Origin: an uncultured Faecalibacterium sp.
GTDB taxonomy: Bacteria; Bacillota; Clostridia; Oscillospirales; Ruminococcaceae
Direction of reading: 5' to 3'
NCBI GenBank assembly: GCA_934525845.1
Contig: CAKSZS010000007.1
Span: 13,008-77,007, forward strand
DNA length: 64,000 bases
The notes beneath the pieces were generated by a model, which saw only the letters and a program-made list of their open reading frames with translations, did no database searches and was not told where the DNA came from. Positions 50,199 to 57,792 of this stretch are shown one piece after another; positions within the stretch are counted from its first letter, which is position 1; the number at the start of each line of letters is the position of its first letter. The position numbers were made by a program, and so were the translations under genes.

Positions 50199-51101
50199 TT
50201 ACTGGTCATAGCCCGCTTCGATCTCGTGGATGCGGGCATAGAAAAAGTCGTTGGCAGGGGTGGGCATCCCGTATTTTTTCGCCCGTGCGCGCACGACACC
50301 GGCAAACTCCTCCACCTCGGTGGGACGCTTGGCCAGCACGTCCTGCCGCATGCTGGGCATTCCTTCCGGGTTGAAGGTGGGCATCATGGCGTCCAGGAAC
50401 TTCACGTCGTTGTCCGGCGGCAGGGGAACGCCCTCCAGATTGGCCAGATGAATGACCTCCTGCATGGCGGCACGCATGGTGTCCTGCGCGTTGCCGGGCT
50501 GGCACAGCCCGCCGTAGGGCAGGTCAAAGGCGGCAGCGGCCTGGTTCAGGCCGTCGTTGACCATCAGCTTGTTCCACTGCTTGTACAGGATATCGTTGCA
50601 CGGCTCGTTGGCGATGCCGCAGGCGTCCAGATAGTCCGCCACAGCCTGTACCCGGTCGGTCATAGAGCCGTCCCGCTCGCCGAACTGAATTTTGCCCGCT
50701 TGCTGGAACACCAGATGCCGCCCGGTGCGGGTGGCGTCCATGCCAATGGCAACGCTCCACAGGGTGTGGCCGGGATAGGCGGCGTCGATGTGCTCTTCGC
50801 TGGTGATGCCGTTCAGCACGCTGACGATGATGGTGTCCGGGCCGATGAAGTTTTTCATGTCGGCAATGGCCTGGTCCAGCACGGTCGCCTTGACCGCCAC
50901 CAGCAGAAAGTCCACCGGCCGGCCCTCGGCGGGGGTGATGTAAGAGAAGTGGCATTCTTCCCCGTTGCACACCACCGGGTCGGCGGTGTAGCGGGCAATG
51001 CGGTCCGGGTCGGCGATGACCTGCACGCCGGGCATTCTGCGGCCGAACAGGATGCCCAAAGCACCCAGGCCGATGAGCGCGGAAGTCTGAATGGGTCTCA
51101 T
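50199..51101 (-). CDS. Ketopantoate reductase-family protein (PanE/ApbA)
   Basis: NADPH-dependent 2-oxoacid reductase fold. 300 residues. N-terminal GLGALGILFGRRM (GxGxxG), VAVKATVLDQAI, and VSVLNGITSEE typical of PanE. The C-terminal helical domain has YKQWNKLMVNDGLNQAAAAF, with the catalytic Lys in KLMVN. It may supply pantoate, but many clostridial members act on other oxoacids. It overlaps the upstream 76-residue gene by 4 bases. Confidence 0.85.
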   Translation of the reverse strand: MRPIQTSALIGLGALGILFGRRMPGVQVIADPDRIARYTADPVVCNGEECHFSYITPAEGRPVDFLLVAVKATVLDQAIADMKNFIGPDTIIVSVLNGITSEEHIDAAYPGHTLWSVAIGMDATRTGRHLVFQQAGKIQFGERDGSMTDRVQAVADYLDACGIANEPCNDILYKQWNKLMVNDGLNQAAAAFDLPYGGLCQPGNAQDTMRAAMQEVIHLANLEGVPLPPDNDVKFLDAMMPTFNPEGMPSMRQDVLAKRPTEVEEFAGVVRARAKKYGMPTPANDFFYARIHEIEAGYDQ

Positions 51102-51328
51102 AAGGTTTCTCCTTTTTCTTTGGTCAGGGTGCCGTCCGGATGCAGACAGACCACATCCCCTTCGTCGATGTCCAGCCGGGTCAGTTCCTGGTCCGGATAG
51201 GGCAGGGTGCGGGTGTTCCCGGCGGCATCCTGCAGGGTGACGTCACACAGCACAGGCTGTCCGGCGGGCAGCTCTTCACAGCCGTACATCTGTTCTTCTA
51301 TGCACAGTACGCGGTAAAATTTTTCCAT
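51098..51328 (-). CDS. Small conserved-looking protein coupled to the PanE-type gene
   Basis: 76 residues, no signal peptide. It reads as a small beta-rich domain: MEKFYRVLCIEEQMYGCEEL, PVLCDVTLQDAAGN, LDIDEGDVVCLHPDGTL. The stop overlaps the next start (ATGA), strong evidence that it is translated. The IDEGDVVCLHPDG end recalls DUF3006-like small proteins that bind a neighbour, but this is a guess. First gene of the three-gene minus-strand unit. Confidence 0.65.
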   Translation of the reverse strand: MEKFYRVLCIEEQMYGCEELPAGQPVLCDVTLQDAAGNTRTLPYPDQELTRLDIDEGDVVCLHPDGTLTKEKGETL

Positions 51329-51350
51329 CTAGCAAAACCTCCGGGGGTTA

Positions 51351-51548
51351 GGAATGATGTATTTGCCCTGCGGGCAAACAGGATGCACCCTTCGGGCATG
51401 ATGTTCCGCTTGCGCGGAAATGATGCAGCCGCCTGCGGCGGCCATGATGTGCTCCGGGCCTGGCCCTTCGCAATTCTTCCTGTGCCCGCAGGCACACATC
51501 ATTTGTCCGAAGGGCAACATCTTATTTGCGCAGCAAATACATCATTCC
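51351..51548. repeat. Multi-branched hairpin element B (ATGATG/CATCAT ladder)
   Basis: Outer arms GGAATGATGTATTTGC (51351-51366) and its complement (51533-51548) pair over 16 bases. Inner rungs: GATG 51382-51385 with CATC 51518-51521, ATGATG 51398-51403 with CATCAT 51497-51502. Two more ATGATG blocks (51420, 51444) lack partners. Hairpins between blocks: TTTGCCC/GGGCAAA, TTCCGC/GCGGAA, GCCGCC/GGCGGC, TGTGCC/GGCACA, TTGTCC/GGGCAA, TATTTGC/GCAAATA. It occupies most of the divergent gap between the 76-residue gene and the LysR gene. Confidence 0.82.
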
Positions 51549-51588
51549 TATTATAAAGTCCTGCGGCGGATGCGTCAACTGCGGCGGC

Positions 51589-51618
51589 TTGACAGCCCGG
51601 CGGCAGACTTGATACAAT
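51589..51618 (+). promoter_or_regulatory. Promoter of the LysR gene
   Basis: TTGACA (51589-51594), 18 bases, TACAAT (51613-51618), 30 bases before the ATG. Confidence 0.82.
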
Positions 51619-51647
51619 GGGGGTACTTTTTGGATGGGGAGACGGCT

Positions 51648-52562
51648 ATGAATATCACGGAACTGCGTTATCTGGTGGCCATTATGAAGTGGGGCTCGGT
51701 GTCGGCGGCGGCAAAACAGATGTACGCCGCCCAGCCCAACGTGAGCAAGGCCCTGAAAAATCTGGAAGAGGAGTATGGCATCCGCATTTTTGAGCGCTGC
51801 TCCACCGGCATGATCCCCACCGAGCAGGGAAGGCAGTTCATTGCCCAGGCCCAGCGGGTGCTGCAGGAGGTGGACCGGCTGGATGCAGATGCCCGCCAGC
51901 AGGGTGTCTGCGCCGAACTGCGGGTGGCCCTGCCCCACGCCACCTATGCGTCCTATGCGGCAGTGGACTTTCTGCAGCAGGCGGCCCAGAGCCAGCAGCT
52001 GCGGGTGCACGTGCGGGAGGGAAGCTCCATGGATGCGCTGGACTTCGTGCTGCGGCGGGGGTACCATCTGGCCCTGCTGCGCTATGCGGAGGAGGACGAG
52101 GACTACTATGCCCACTACTGCAGCCGCCGGGGCCTGCACCGGGAGCCGGTGATGGAGTTCGAGTACCGGCTGCTGGTGAACCGGGACAGCCCGCTGGCCC
52201 GCAGGGAAGTGACCGACATGGCCCAGCTGAACGATTACACGGAAATTCTGCACGACGATTTTCAGCTGCCGGGCGAGGAGGGCAGCGGCCTGCGCTGGCA
52301 GGTGAACCAGAACCGCCGCATCCATGTGTACGAGCGGTGCAGCCAGTTCTCCATTCTGCAAAGCCTGCCCATGGCCTATATGTGGGCATCGCCCATGCCC
52401 AAACGGGCGTTGGAACAGTACCATCTGGTGCTGAAAAAGTGTCCGGCCCAGCGCCAGCGGATGCGGGACGTGCTGGTTTGGCCGGACAAGGGTACCCTGC
52501 GCCCGGAGGAGCAGACCTTCATTCGGCTGCTCCATCAGCAGGCGGAATGGACCGTCAAATGA
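51648..52562 (+). CDS. LysR-family transcriptional regulator
   Basis: 304 residues. N-terminal winged HTH (1-60: TELRYLVAIMKWGSVSAAAKQMYAAQPNVSKALKNLEEEYGIRIFER) with the usual linker helix, then a two-lobe effector domain (about 90-300). It is divergent from the PanE-type operon across element B, and is followed by cstA1 after 314 bases. Either could be its target. The frame extends upstream through the repeat, but only the ATG at 51648 gives the normal N-terminus. Confidence 0.88.
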   Translation: MNITELRYLVAIMKWGSVSAAAKQMYAAQPNVSKALKNLEEEYGIRIFERCSTGMIPTEQGRQFIAQAQRVLQEVDRLDADARQQGVCAELRVALPHATYASYAAVDFLQQAAQSQQLRVHVREGSSMDALDFVLRRGYHLALLRYAEEDEDYYAHYCSRRGLHREPVMEFEYRLLVNRDSPLARREVTDMAQLNDYTEILHDDFQLPGEEGSGLRWQVNQNRRIHVYERCSQFSILQSLPMAYMWASPMPKRALEQYHLVLKKCPAQRQRMRDVLVWPDKGTLRPEEQTFIRLLHQQAEWTVK

Positions 52563-52632
52563 CCGGGAAACGGTTAAGAATTGGCAAAAGAGAAAGCAAA
52601 GAATTTTGAGGGCCGGCAAAGGCCTTTATCCG

Positions 52633-52669
52633 GCAGTCCGGGTGCAAAACGCACCGGGACTGCTTTTTT
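52633..52669 (+). terminator. Terminator after the LysR gene
   Basis: 13-base perfect inverted repeat, loop of about 5 bases, then TTTTTT. Confidence 0.88.
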
Positions 52670-52719
52670 GTTGCAGGAACGACGGAAAAATACACGAGTC
52701 ATCAGTAAAAATTCTTTGC

Positions 52720-52797
52720 GGCTATATGCCTTTTGATATGCCTTCATGCCGAAACGATATTATCACTTTTATGAAAAATATGTTAACATGAAGACAG
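52720..52797 (+). promoter_or_regulatory. Conserved cstA leader, copy 1
   Basis: Aligned with copy 2 (54656-54735) it keeps TTGATATG, TTATGAAAAA and TGTTAACATGAAG at nearly the same spacing. It carries no obvious open frame. Confidence 0.65.
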
Positions 52798-52876
52798 AAA
52801 ACGGGCCGCAACGATGGAAAAAATGGAAACTGTTTCCATCATTGCGGACGCAGATCATCAAAAGGAGGTTTCTCGT

Positions 52877-54376
52877 ATGATTAGTTTCCTACTCTGTCTT
52901 GCGCTGTTGATCGCAGGCTATTTTGTCTACGGTAAGATCGTGGACAACACCTTTGGTCCGGACGACCGCGAGACCCCCGCTGTGCGCATCAACGATGGTG
53001 TGGACTACGTTGTGATGCCGCAGTGGAAGCTGTTCCTGGTCCAACTGCTGAACATTGCAGGTCTGGGTCCCATCTTTGGCGCCATGCAGGGCGCACTGTG
53101 GGGGCCGGTGGTCTTTTTGTGGATCACCTTCGGCACCATTTTTGCAGGCGGCGTGCATGACTACTTCTCCGGCATGATGAGCGAGCGCAACGACGGCGCG
53201 TCCATCGCGGAGATCACCGGCAAATACCTTGGACCTGTGATGCAGAACGTCATGCGTGTGTTCTCGGTGGTGTTACTGATCATGGTGGGCACCGTGTTTG
53301 CAGTCGGCCCCGCCGGTCTGATCGTGGAGCTGTGCAGCCAGAGTGGAGCTTCCGGCGTGCTGACCTCGCTGCTGTTCTGGCTGATCATCATCCTGGTATA
53401 CTACTTCATCGCCACCTTCATCTCCATTGACGCGGTCATCGGCAAAATTTACCCCGTGTTCGGCATCTGCCTCATCATCATGGCCATTGGCGTCATCTTC
53501 GGCATCTTCACCAACCCCGCTTATACCATCCCGGAGATCTGGGACCACTTCGGCAGTATGCATCCGTCGGGCACCCCCATCTGGAGCTTTATGTTCATCA
53601 CGGTGGCCTGCGGTGCGATCTCCGGCTTCCACTCCACCCAGTCGCCCCTGATGGCGCGCTGCATGAAGAGCGAGAAGCAGGGCCACTTCGTGTTCTACGG
53701 TGCCATGGTCTGTGAGGGCGTCATCGCTCTGATCTGGGCTGCAGCCGGCTGCTCCCTGTACGAGGTCACTGGCGGCCTGAACACCGGTCTGGCCGAGGCT
53801 CTGGCCATGGGCCAGTCCAAGGCCATTTACGATGTCTGCTCCAAGACCATGGGCGGCGTAGGCATCGCACTGGCTATGGTGGGCGTTGTGGTCTGCCCCA
53901 TCACCTCCGGCGATACCGCCTTCCGTTCCGCTCGTCTGACCCTGGCCGACTGGTTCAAGATCGATCAGGACAGCTACGCGAACCGCCTGAAGCTCTGCAT
54001 CCCCGTGCTGGGTGTGGGCGCGTTCCTGGGCATCGGCAACGCACTGGGCTTCATCAACTACACGGTCATCTGGCGCTACTTCAGCTGGACCAACCAGACG
54101 CTGGCCATGATCGTTCTGTGGGCCGCTTCCATGTACCTCTTTAAAGAAAAGAAGAACTACTGGATCGCCGCCGTGCCTGCCACCTTCATGAGCGCCGTGT
54201 CCTCTACCTACTTCATCCTGGCTCCCGAGTGCCTGGGCGGCATCCTGAACAGCAAGACCGCTGAGGGTGCTACCATTTACAACACTGCAGTGGCGTACCC
54301 CATCGGCGTTCTCTTTGCAGCCGCGATGCTGGTGCTCTTCCTCCATGCAACGAAGAAGAGTGCGGCGAAAGCATAA
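52877..54376 (+). CDS. cstA: CstA-family carbon starvation transporter 1
   Basis: Membrane transporter of the CstA/BtsT family, which takes up pyruvate or peptides during carbon shortage. 499 residues, about 12-14 helices. Landmarks: FGPDDRETPAVRINDGVDYVVMPQWKLFLVQLLNIAGLGPIFGAMQGALWGP (about 22-75), HDYFSGMMSERNDGASIAEI, FHSTQSPLMARCMKSEKQGH and ITSGDTAFRSARL. Start ATG at 52877 with AAAGGAGG 8 bases upstream, identical in cstA2. Shorter than E. coli CstA (701 aa), like other clostridial forms. Confidence 0.93.
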   Translation: MISFLLCLALLIAGYFVYGKIVDNTFGPDDRETPAVRINDGVDYVVMPQWKLFLVQLLNIAGLGPIFGAMQGALWGPVVFLWITFGTIFAGGVHDYFSGMMSERNDGASIAEITGKYLGPVMQNVMRVFSVVLLIMVGTVFAVGPAGLIVELCSQSGASGVLTSLLFWLIIILVYYFIATFISIDAVIGKIYPVFGICLIIMAIGVIFGIFTNPAYTIPEIWDHFGSMHPSGTPIWSFMFITVACGAISGFHSTQSPLMARCMKSEKQGHFVFYGAMVCEGVIALIWAAAGCSLYEVTGGLNTGLAEALAMGQSKAIYDVCSKTMGGVGIALAMVGVVVCPITSGDTAFRSARLTLADWFKIDQDSYANRLKLCIPVLGVGAFLGIGNALGFINYTVIWRYFSWTNQTLAMIVLWAASMYLFKEKKNYWIAAVPATFMSAVSSTYFILAPECLGGILNSKTAEGATIYNTAVAYPIGVLFAAAMLVLFLHATKKSAAKA

Positions 54377-54413
54377 CACGATATATACAAACATATATAC
54401 ATAAGCCGTGTGC

Positions 54414-54455
54414 AAAGGCCCCGCCGCTGTTTCCGGACAGCGGCGGGGCCTTTTT
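54414..54455 (+). terminator. Terminator after cstA1
   Basis: AAAGGCCCCGCCGCTG/CAGCGGCGGGGCCTTT, then Ts. Confidence 0.9.
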
Positions 54456-54655
54456 GAATACCAGTTGGCTTTGGATGAAGAAAGCACGATTGCAGGAGAA
54501 AATCTCGGACAATTGAGCAATGTGCACAAATTGAACGTGAAAAATTTGGAAGGAACGGTTCTGACCGTTCCCGGGAAAGAATCTTTTCCAAATGGCAAAG
54601 AAATTTTATCTTAGGAACGATAAAAAATCTTTGCTTCAATGCCAAAAGAGTATGG

Positions 54656-54735
54656 GGCTATATACTTTTTGATATGGGAGCCATTCCGGAAAAGTATTAA
54701 CACGTTTATGAAAAAAGTGTTAACATGAAGCCAGA
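54656..54735 (+). promoter_or_regulatory. Conserved cstA leader, copy 2
   Basis: Near-duplicate of 52720-52797. The duplication of both gene and leader shows that the pair arose by tandem duplication including the control region. Confidence 0.65.
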
Positions 54736-54806
54736 GATTGGTCAGAGCCACGGGCAGGCACGTCATACGCTGTCCGTGGTTTGAAATCAAAAAGGAGGTT
54801 TCTGGT

Positions 54807-56312
54807 ATGATTAGCTTCTTACTCTGTCTGGCGCTTCTGATCATCGGCTACTTTGTCTATGGTAAGATCGTCGACAACACGTTTGGCCCGGACGACCGTG
54901 AAACTCCTGCTGTGCGCATCAACGACGGCGTTGACTACGTTGTGATGCCCCAGTGGAAGCTGTTCCTCGTCCAGCTGCTGAACATCGCGGGCCTCGGCCC
55001 CATCTTCGGTGCATTGCAGGGTGCCCTGTGGGGTCCTGTGGTGTTCCTGTGGATCACCTTCGGCACCATCTTTGCAGGCGGTGTCCATGACTACTTCTCC
55101 GGCATGATGAGCGAGCGCAACGACGGCGCATCCATCGCAGAAGTCACCGGCAAGTACCTTGGACCTGTGATGCAGAACATCATGCGTGTGTTCTCCGTCG
55201 TGCTGCTGATCATGGTCGGTACCGTGTTCGCAGTCGGCCCCGCCGGCCTGATCGTCACCCTGTGCAAGAACAGTGGCATGAGCGGCGTGCTCACCACCAC
55301 CCTGTTCTGGCTGATCATCATCCTGGTGTACTACTTCATCGCAACCTTTATCTCCATCGATGCCATCATCGGTAAGATCTACCCCGTGTTCGGCATCTGC
55401 CTGATCATCATGGCTGTGGGCGTTATCTTTGGTATCTTCACCAATCCCGCCTACACCATCCCCGAGATCTGGGCAAACTTCAGCAATATGCACCCCTCCA
55501 ACACTCCCATCTGGAGCTTCATGTTCATCACCGTCGCCTGCGGCGCTATTTCCGGTTTCCACTCCACCCAGTCGCCTCTGATGGCACGCTGCATGAAGAG
55601 TGAGAAGCAGGGCCACTTCGTCTTCTACGGCGCAATGGTCTGCGAGGGCGTCATCGCTCTGATCTGGGCCGCTGCCGGCTGCGCTCTGTACGACATCGTT
55701 GGTGGTAAGATGACCGGTCTGGCCGAGGCTCTGAGCGCTGGTCAGTCCGCCGCCATCTACGACGTGTGCTCCAAGACCATGGGCGGCGTGGGCATCGCAC
55801 TGGCAATGATCGGTGTTGTCATCTGCCCCATCACCTCTGGTGATACCGCCTTCCGTTCCGCTCGTCTGACCCTGGCCGACTGGCTGAAGCTGGATCAGGA
55901 CAGCTACGCAAACCGCCTGAAGCTCTGCGTTCCCGTTCTGGGTGTCGGCGCCTTCCTGGGCATCGGCAATGCACTGGGCTTCATCAACTACACCGTGATC
56001 TGGCGTTACTTCAGCTGGACCAACCAGACCCTGGCCATGATCGTCCTGTGGGCTGCTTCCATGTACCTGTTCAAGGAGAAGAAGAACTACTGGATCACCG
56101 CTGTTCCCGCTACCTTCATGAGTGCTGTGTCCTGCACCTACTTCGTGCTGGCTCCCGAGTGCCTGGGCAAGATGATCAACACCTATGCAGACGGCAAGCT
56201 GGTGGCTTACAATACCGCCGTTGCTTACCCCGTCGGCATCGTCTTTGCCATTGCAATGCTGGCCATCTTCATCCATGCCACCAAGAAGCACACCGCTTCT
56301 CAGAAGGCATAA
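54807..56312 (+). CDS. cstA: CstA-family carbon starvation transporter 2
   Basis: 501 residues, very similar to the gene before it along the whole length; the first 150 residues differ at only a handful of positions. Differences concentrate around residues 158-166 (TLCKNSGMSG versus ELCSQSGASG) and the C-terminal tail. Codon use differs more than the protein: copy 2 uses more GCA, TCT and GTT, so the copies are not recent identical duplicates. Same ribosome site and leader. Confidence 0.93.
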   Translation: MISFLLCLALLIIGYFVYGKIVDNTFGPDDRETPAVRINDGVDYVVMPQWKLFLVQLLNIAGLGPIFGALQGALWGPVVFLWITFGTIFAGGVHDYFSGMMSERNDGASIAEVTGKYLGPVMQNIMRVFSVVLLIMVGTVFAVGPAGLIVTLCKNSGMSGVLTTTLFWLIIILVYYFIATFISIDAIIGKIYPVFGICLIIMAVGVIFGIFTNPAYTIPEIWANFSNMHPSNTPIWSFMFITVACGAISGFHSTQSPLMARCMKSEKQGHFVFYGAMVCEGVIALIWAAAGCALYDIVGGKMTGLAEALSAGQSAAIYDVCSKTMGGVGIALAMIGVVICPITSGDTAFRSARLTLADWLKLDQDSYANRLKLCVPVLGVGAFLGIGNALGFINYTVIWRYFSWTNQTLAMIVLWAASMYLFKEKKNYWITAVPATFMSAVSCTYFVLAPECLGKMINTYADGKLVAYNTAVAYPVGIVFAIAMLAIFIHATKKHTASQKA

Positions 56313-56344
56313 GGCCTTGACCGCACTGCTCAACTGAACCATCT

Positions 56345-56391
56345 GCGCCCGCCGCTGCCCGACCAAACAGCGGCGGGCGCTGTTGTTTTTT
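56345..56391 (+). terminator. Terminator after cstA2
   Basis: GCGCCCGCCGCTG/CAGCGGCGGGCGC followed by TGTTGTTTTTT. Confidence 0.85.
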
Positions 56392-56514
56392 CAGCGCAGA
56401 AAGTTTGGGAAAACGCACAAACCTTTTTGGCAAATCTTAGCGGCCAAAGGGGTTGCATTTGCACCGGTAAGGTGCGAAAATAGAAGCAAATCTAAGCAAA
56501 GAAGGGAACGACCC

Positions 56515-57531
56515 ATGATTTTCAGACCCGCACAACTGGGCATGGCAAAACTGGACCGACTGGAGCTGGAGCAGGACAAAAAGGCCTGCCGCAAGATCGG
56601 CCCCTGTGGTGTCGGCAAAAAGGCCCTGTACCTCAACAGCTTTTACATCGACCGCCGCTATTATCTGCCCTATGGCAGCATCTCCCGCGTGTTCAAGCGG
56701 GTGGCCATGAGTTCCGGCGGCTTTACCGGCAAGGGCATGTTTGCCTCCATGGCCTACCTTGTGGTGGAGTACGACGGCGGCAAGCAGAAGCAGTGCAATT
56801 TCAAGGATGAACGGGACGTGGACAAGCTGCTGGAAGTGCTGGCCAAAGAGCAGCCGCAGATCAGGCTGCTGAGCGCCGGCGGCGAGCAGGCTCTGCAGAA
56901 AAAGGAAGCCGAAAAGGCGGCCCGTAAGCTACCCGAACTGACCGACGATGCCAAGCACAGCATGACCGTGCTGCGCCGGGCAAAGGAATATCTGGAGGCA
57001 AAACCGGAGCTTTCCGACGAGCTGAGCGCCGCCGAGCGCCGCAAGCGTGCCCAGCTGCAGAGCAAGCCGGTGTACCGTTATGTGGCCCTGGCCATCTTCA
57101 TCTTCGGCATTGCGGCGGCGGCCTACGGCTTGTATTCCGTCTTCAGCCACACCGGCAGCTATGGCATTTATTTTGCACTGTTCGGTTTTGCGGCCATCTT
57201 CCTGTTCTCCAGCTACAATATGCTGCCCACCGCCCGCAACAACCACAGCGCCATCATGAAGCGGGCCGAAAAGGCCGAAACCGCCATGGCGGAGTACGTC
57301 AAGCATTATCCCAACGGGGCGTTCCCGGTGCCCAGTTACTATGCGCACCCCATTGTGCTCAAGCAGATGATGGATGCCGTGGAAGAGGGCCGTGCCGTCA
57401 CTGTGCCGGAAGCCCTGAACGCTGTGGAAGCCCGCCTGAAGTCCCTGAACGCCGACGTGCAGGTGGAGCAGGAGGAGTACGACGAAGTGGTGGTCATCAA
57501 GGCCATGTTCCTGAACCACGACTATCAGTAA
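56515..57531 (+). CDS. Membrane protein of unknown function with PH-like N-terminal region
   Basis: 338 residues. The N-terminal globular part (about 1-120) has LYLNSFYIDRRYYLPYGSISRVFKRV...AYLVVEYDGGKQKQCNFKDERDVDKLLEVL, a pattern like a PH or GRAM fold ending in a helix. A charged helical linker follows (about 125-180), then two membrane helices (about 182-205 and 210-230) and a cytosolic alpha-helical tail with acidic end. I do not recognise the family. ATG at 56515 (MIFRPAQLGM) with GAAGGGAA upstream. Single gene. Confidence 0.72.
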   Translation: MIFRPAQLGMAKLDRLELEQDKKACRKIGPCGVGKKALYLNSFYIDRRYYLPYGSISRVFKRVAMSSGGFTGKGMFASMAYLVVEYDGGKQKQCNFKDERDVDKLLEVLAKEQPQIRLLSAGGEQALQKKEAEKAARKLPELTDDAKHSMTVLRRAKEYLEAKPELSDELSAAERRKRAQLQSKPVYRYVALAIFIFGIAAAAYGLYSVFSHTGSYGIYFALFGFAAIFLFSSYNMLPTARNNHSAIMKRAEKAETAMAEYVKHYPNGAFPVPSYYAHPIVLKQMMDAVEEGRAVTVPEALNAVEARLKSLNADVQVEQEEYDEVVVIKAMFLNHDYQ

Positions 57532-57586
57532 GCGCGTTTTGTGCAGAATGTGAAGAAGATTTGAACTTTTTTGTCGGGTCTGCACA

Positions 57587-57615
57587 TTGACCGCGCGAAA
57601 ATCCTGTGTTATCAT
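57587..57615 (+). promoter_or_regulatory. Promoter of the second antiterminator/PTS operon
   Basis: TTGACC (57587-57592), 17 bases, TATCAT (57610-57615). Confidence 0.78.
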
Positions 57616-57618
57616 AAA

Positions 57619-57666
57619 ACCAGTCGAAATGTTACCCGCAAGGGGCATGATCGACTGGTTTTTCTA
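57619..57666 (+). terminator. RAT-like hairpin with terminator character (locus 2, first)
   Basis: ACCAGTCGA (57619-57627) pairs with TCGACTGGT (57651-57659), followed by TTTTC. Inside lies a RAT-type core, ATGTTACCC and GGGGCATGA. The RAT hairpin here is extended by a terminator-like base, an unusual arrangement right at the transcript start. Confidence 0.6.
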
Positions 57667-57678
57667 TTTTGAATCATT

Positions 57679-57753
57679 GGAATGTTACTCTTTGAGGCAT
57701 GACCGGGTTGAGAAGGCACGAGGTGCCGTACCGTTTGCTTTGAAGGGTTTTTT
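57679..57753 (+). terminator. RAT antiterminator overlapping terminator (locus 2, second, upstream of licT2)
   Basis: RAT 57679-57704 with arms GGAATGTTACTC and GAGGCATGACC. The alternative terminator pairs ACTCTTTGAGGCA (57687-57699) with TGCTTTGAAGGGT (57736-57748) through Watson-Crick and G-T pairs, followed by TTTTTC. GGCAC/GTGCC stacks inside it. The shared 5' arm makes the two folds exclusive. Confidence 0.75.
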
Positions 57754-57792
57754 CTTTGTCGGAGGAACACAGAGCAGGAGGGACGGACACCG

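Larger units (their letters stand above)
52563..52876. promoter_or_regulatory. lysR-cstA1 gap: terminator and conserved cstA leader
   Basis: No gene. A terminator lies at 52633-52669 (GCAGTCCGGGTGC/GCACCGGGACTGC, T6). From 52720 to 52797 follows a leader of about 80 bases that is repeated almost exactly upstream of cstA2 (54656-54735). Shared blocks are GGCTATAT, TTTTGATATG, TTATGAAAAA and TGTTAACATGAAG. This is probably the promoter and binding site of a common regulator. Confidence 0.7.
54377..54806. promoter_or_regulatory. cstA1-cstA2 gap
   Basis: 430 bases: the cstA1 terminator, an AT-richer stretch (54456-54650) with no recognisable gene, a Noc-like GTTCCCGGGAAAG at about 54571-54583, and the second copy of the cstA leader (54656-54735). 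In copy 2 the blocks TTAACAC and GTGTTAA form an inverted repeat around the TTATGAAAAA block. Confidence 0.6.

Noticed and set aside
54408..54614. 68-codon frame in the cstA1-cstA2 gap
   Set aside because: It begins inside the cstA1 terminator stem, has no ribosome-binding site and no recognisable family; it may be a decayed gene end but I cannot support it.
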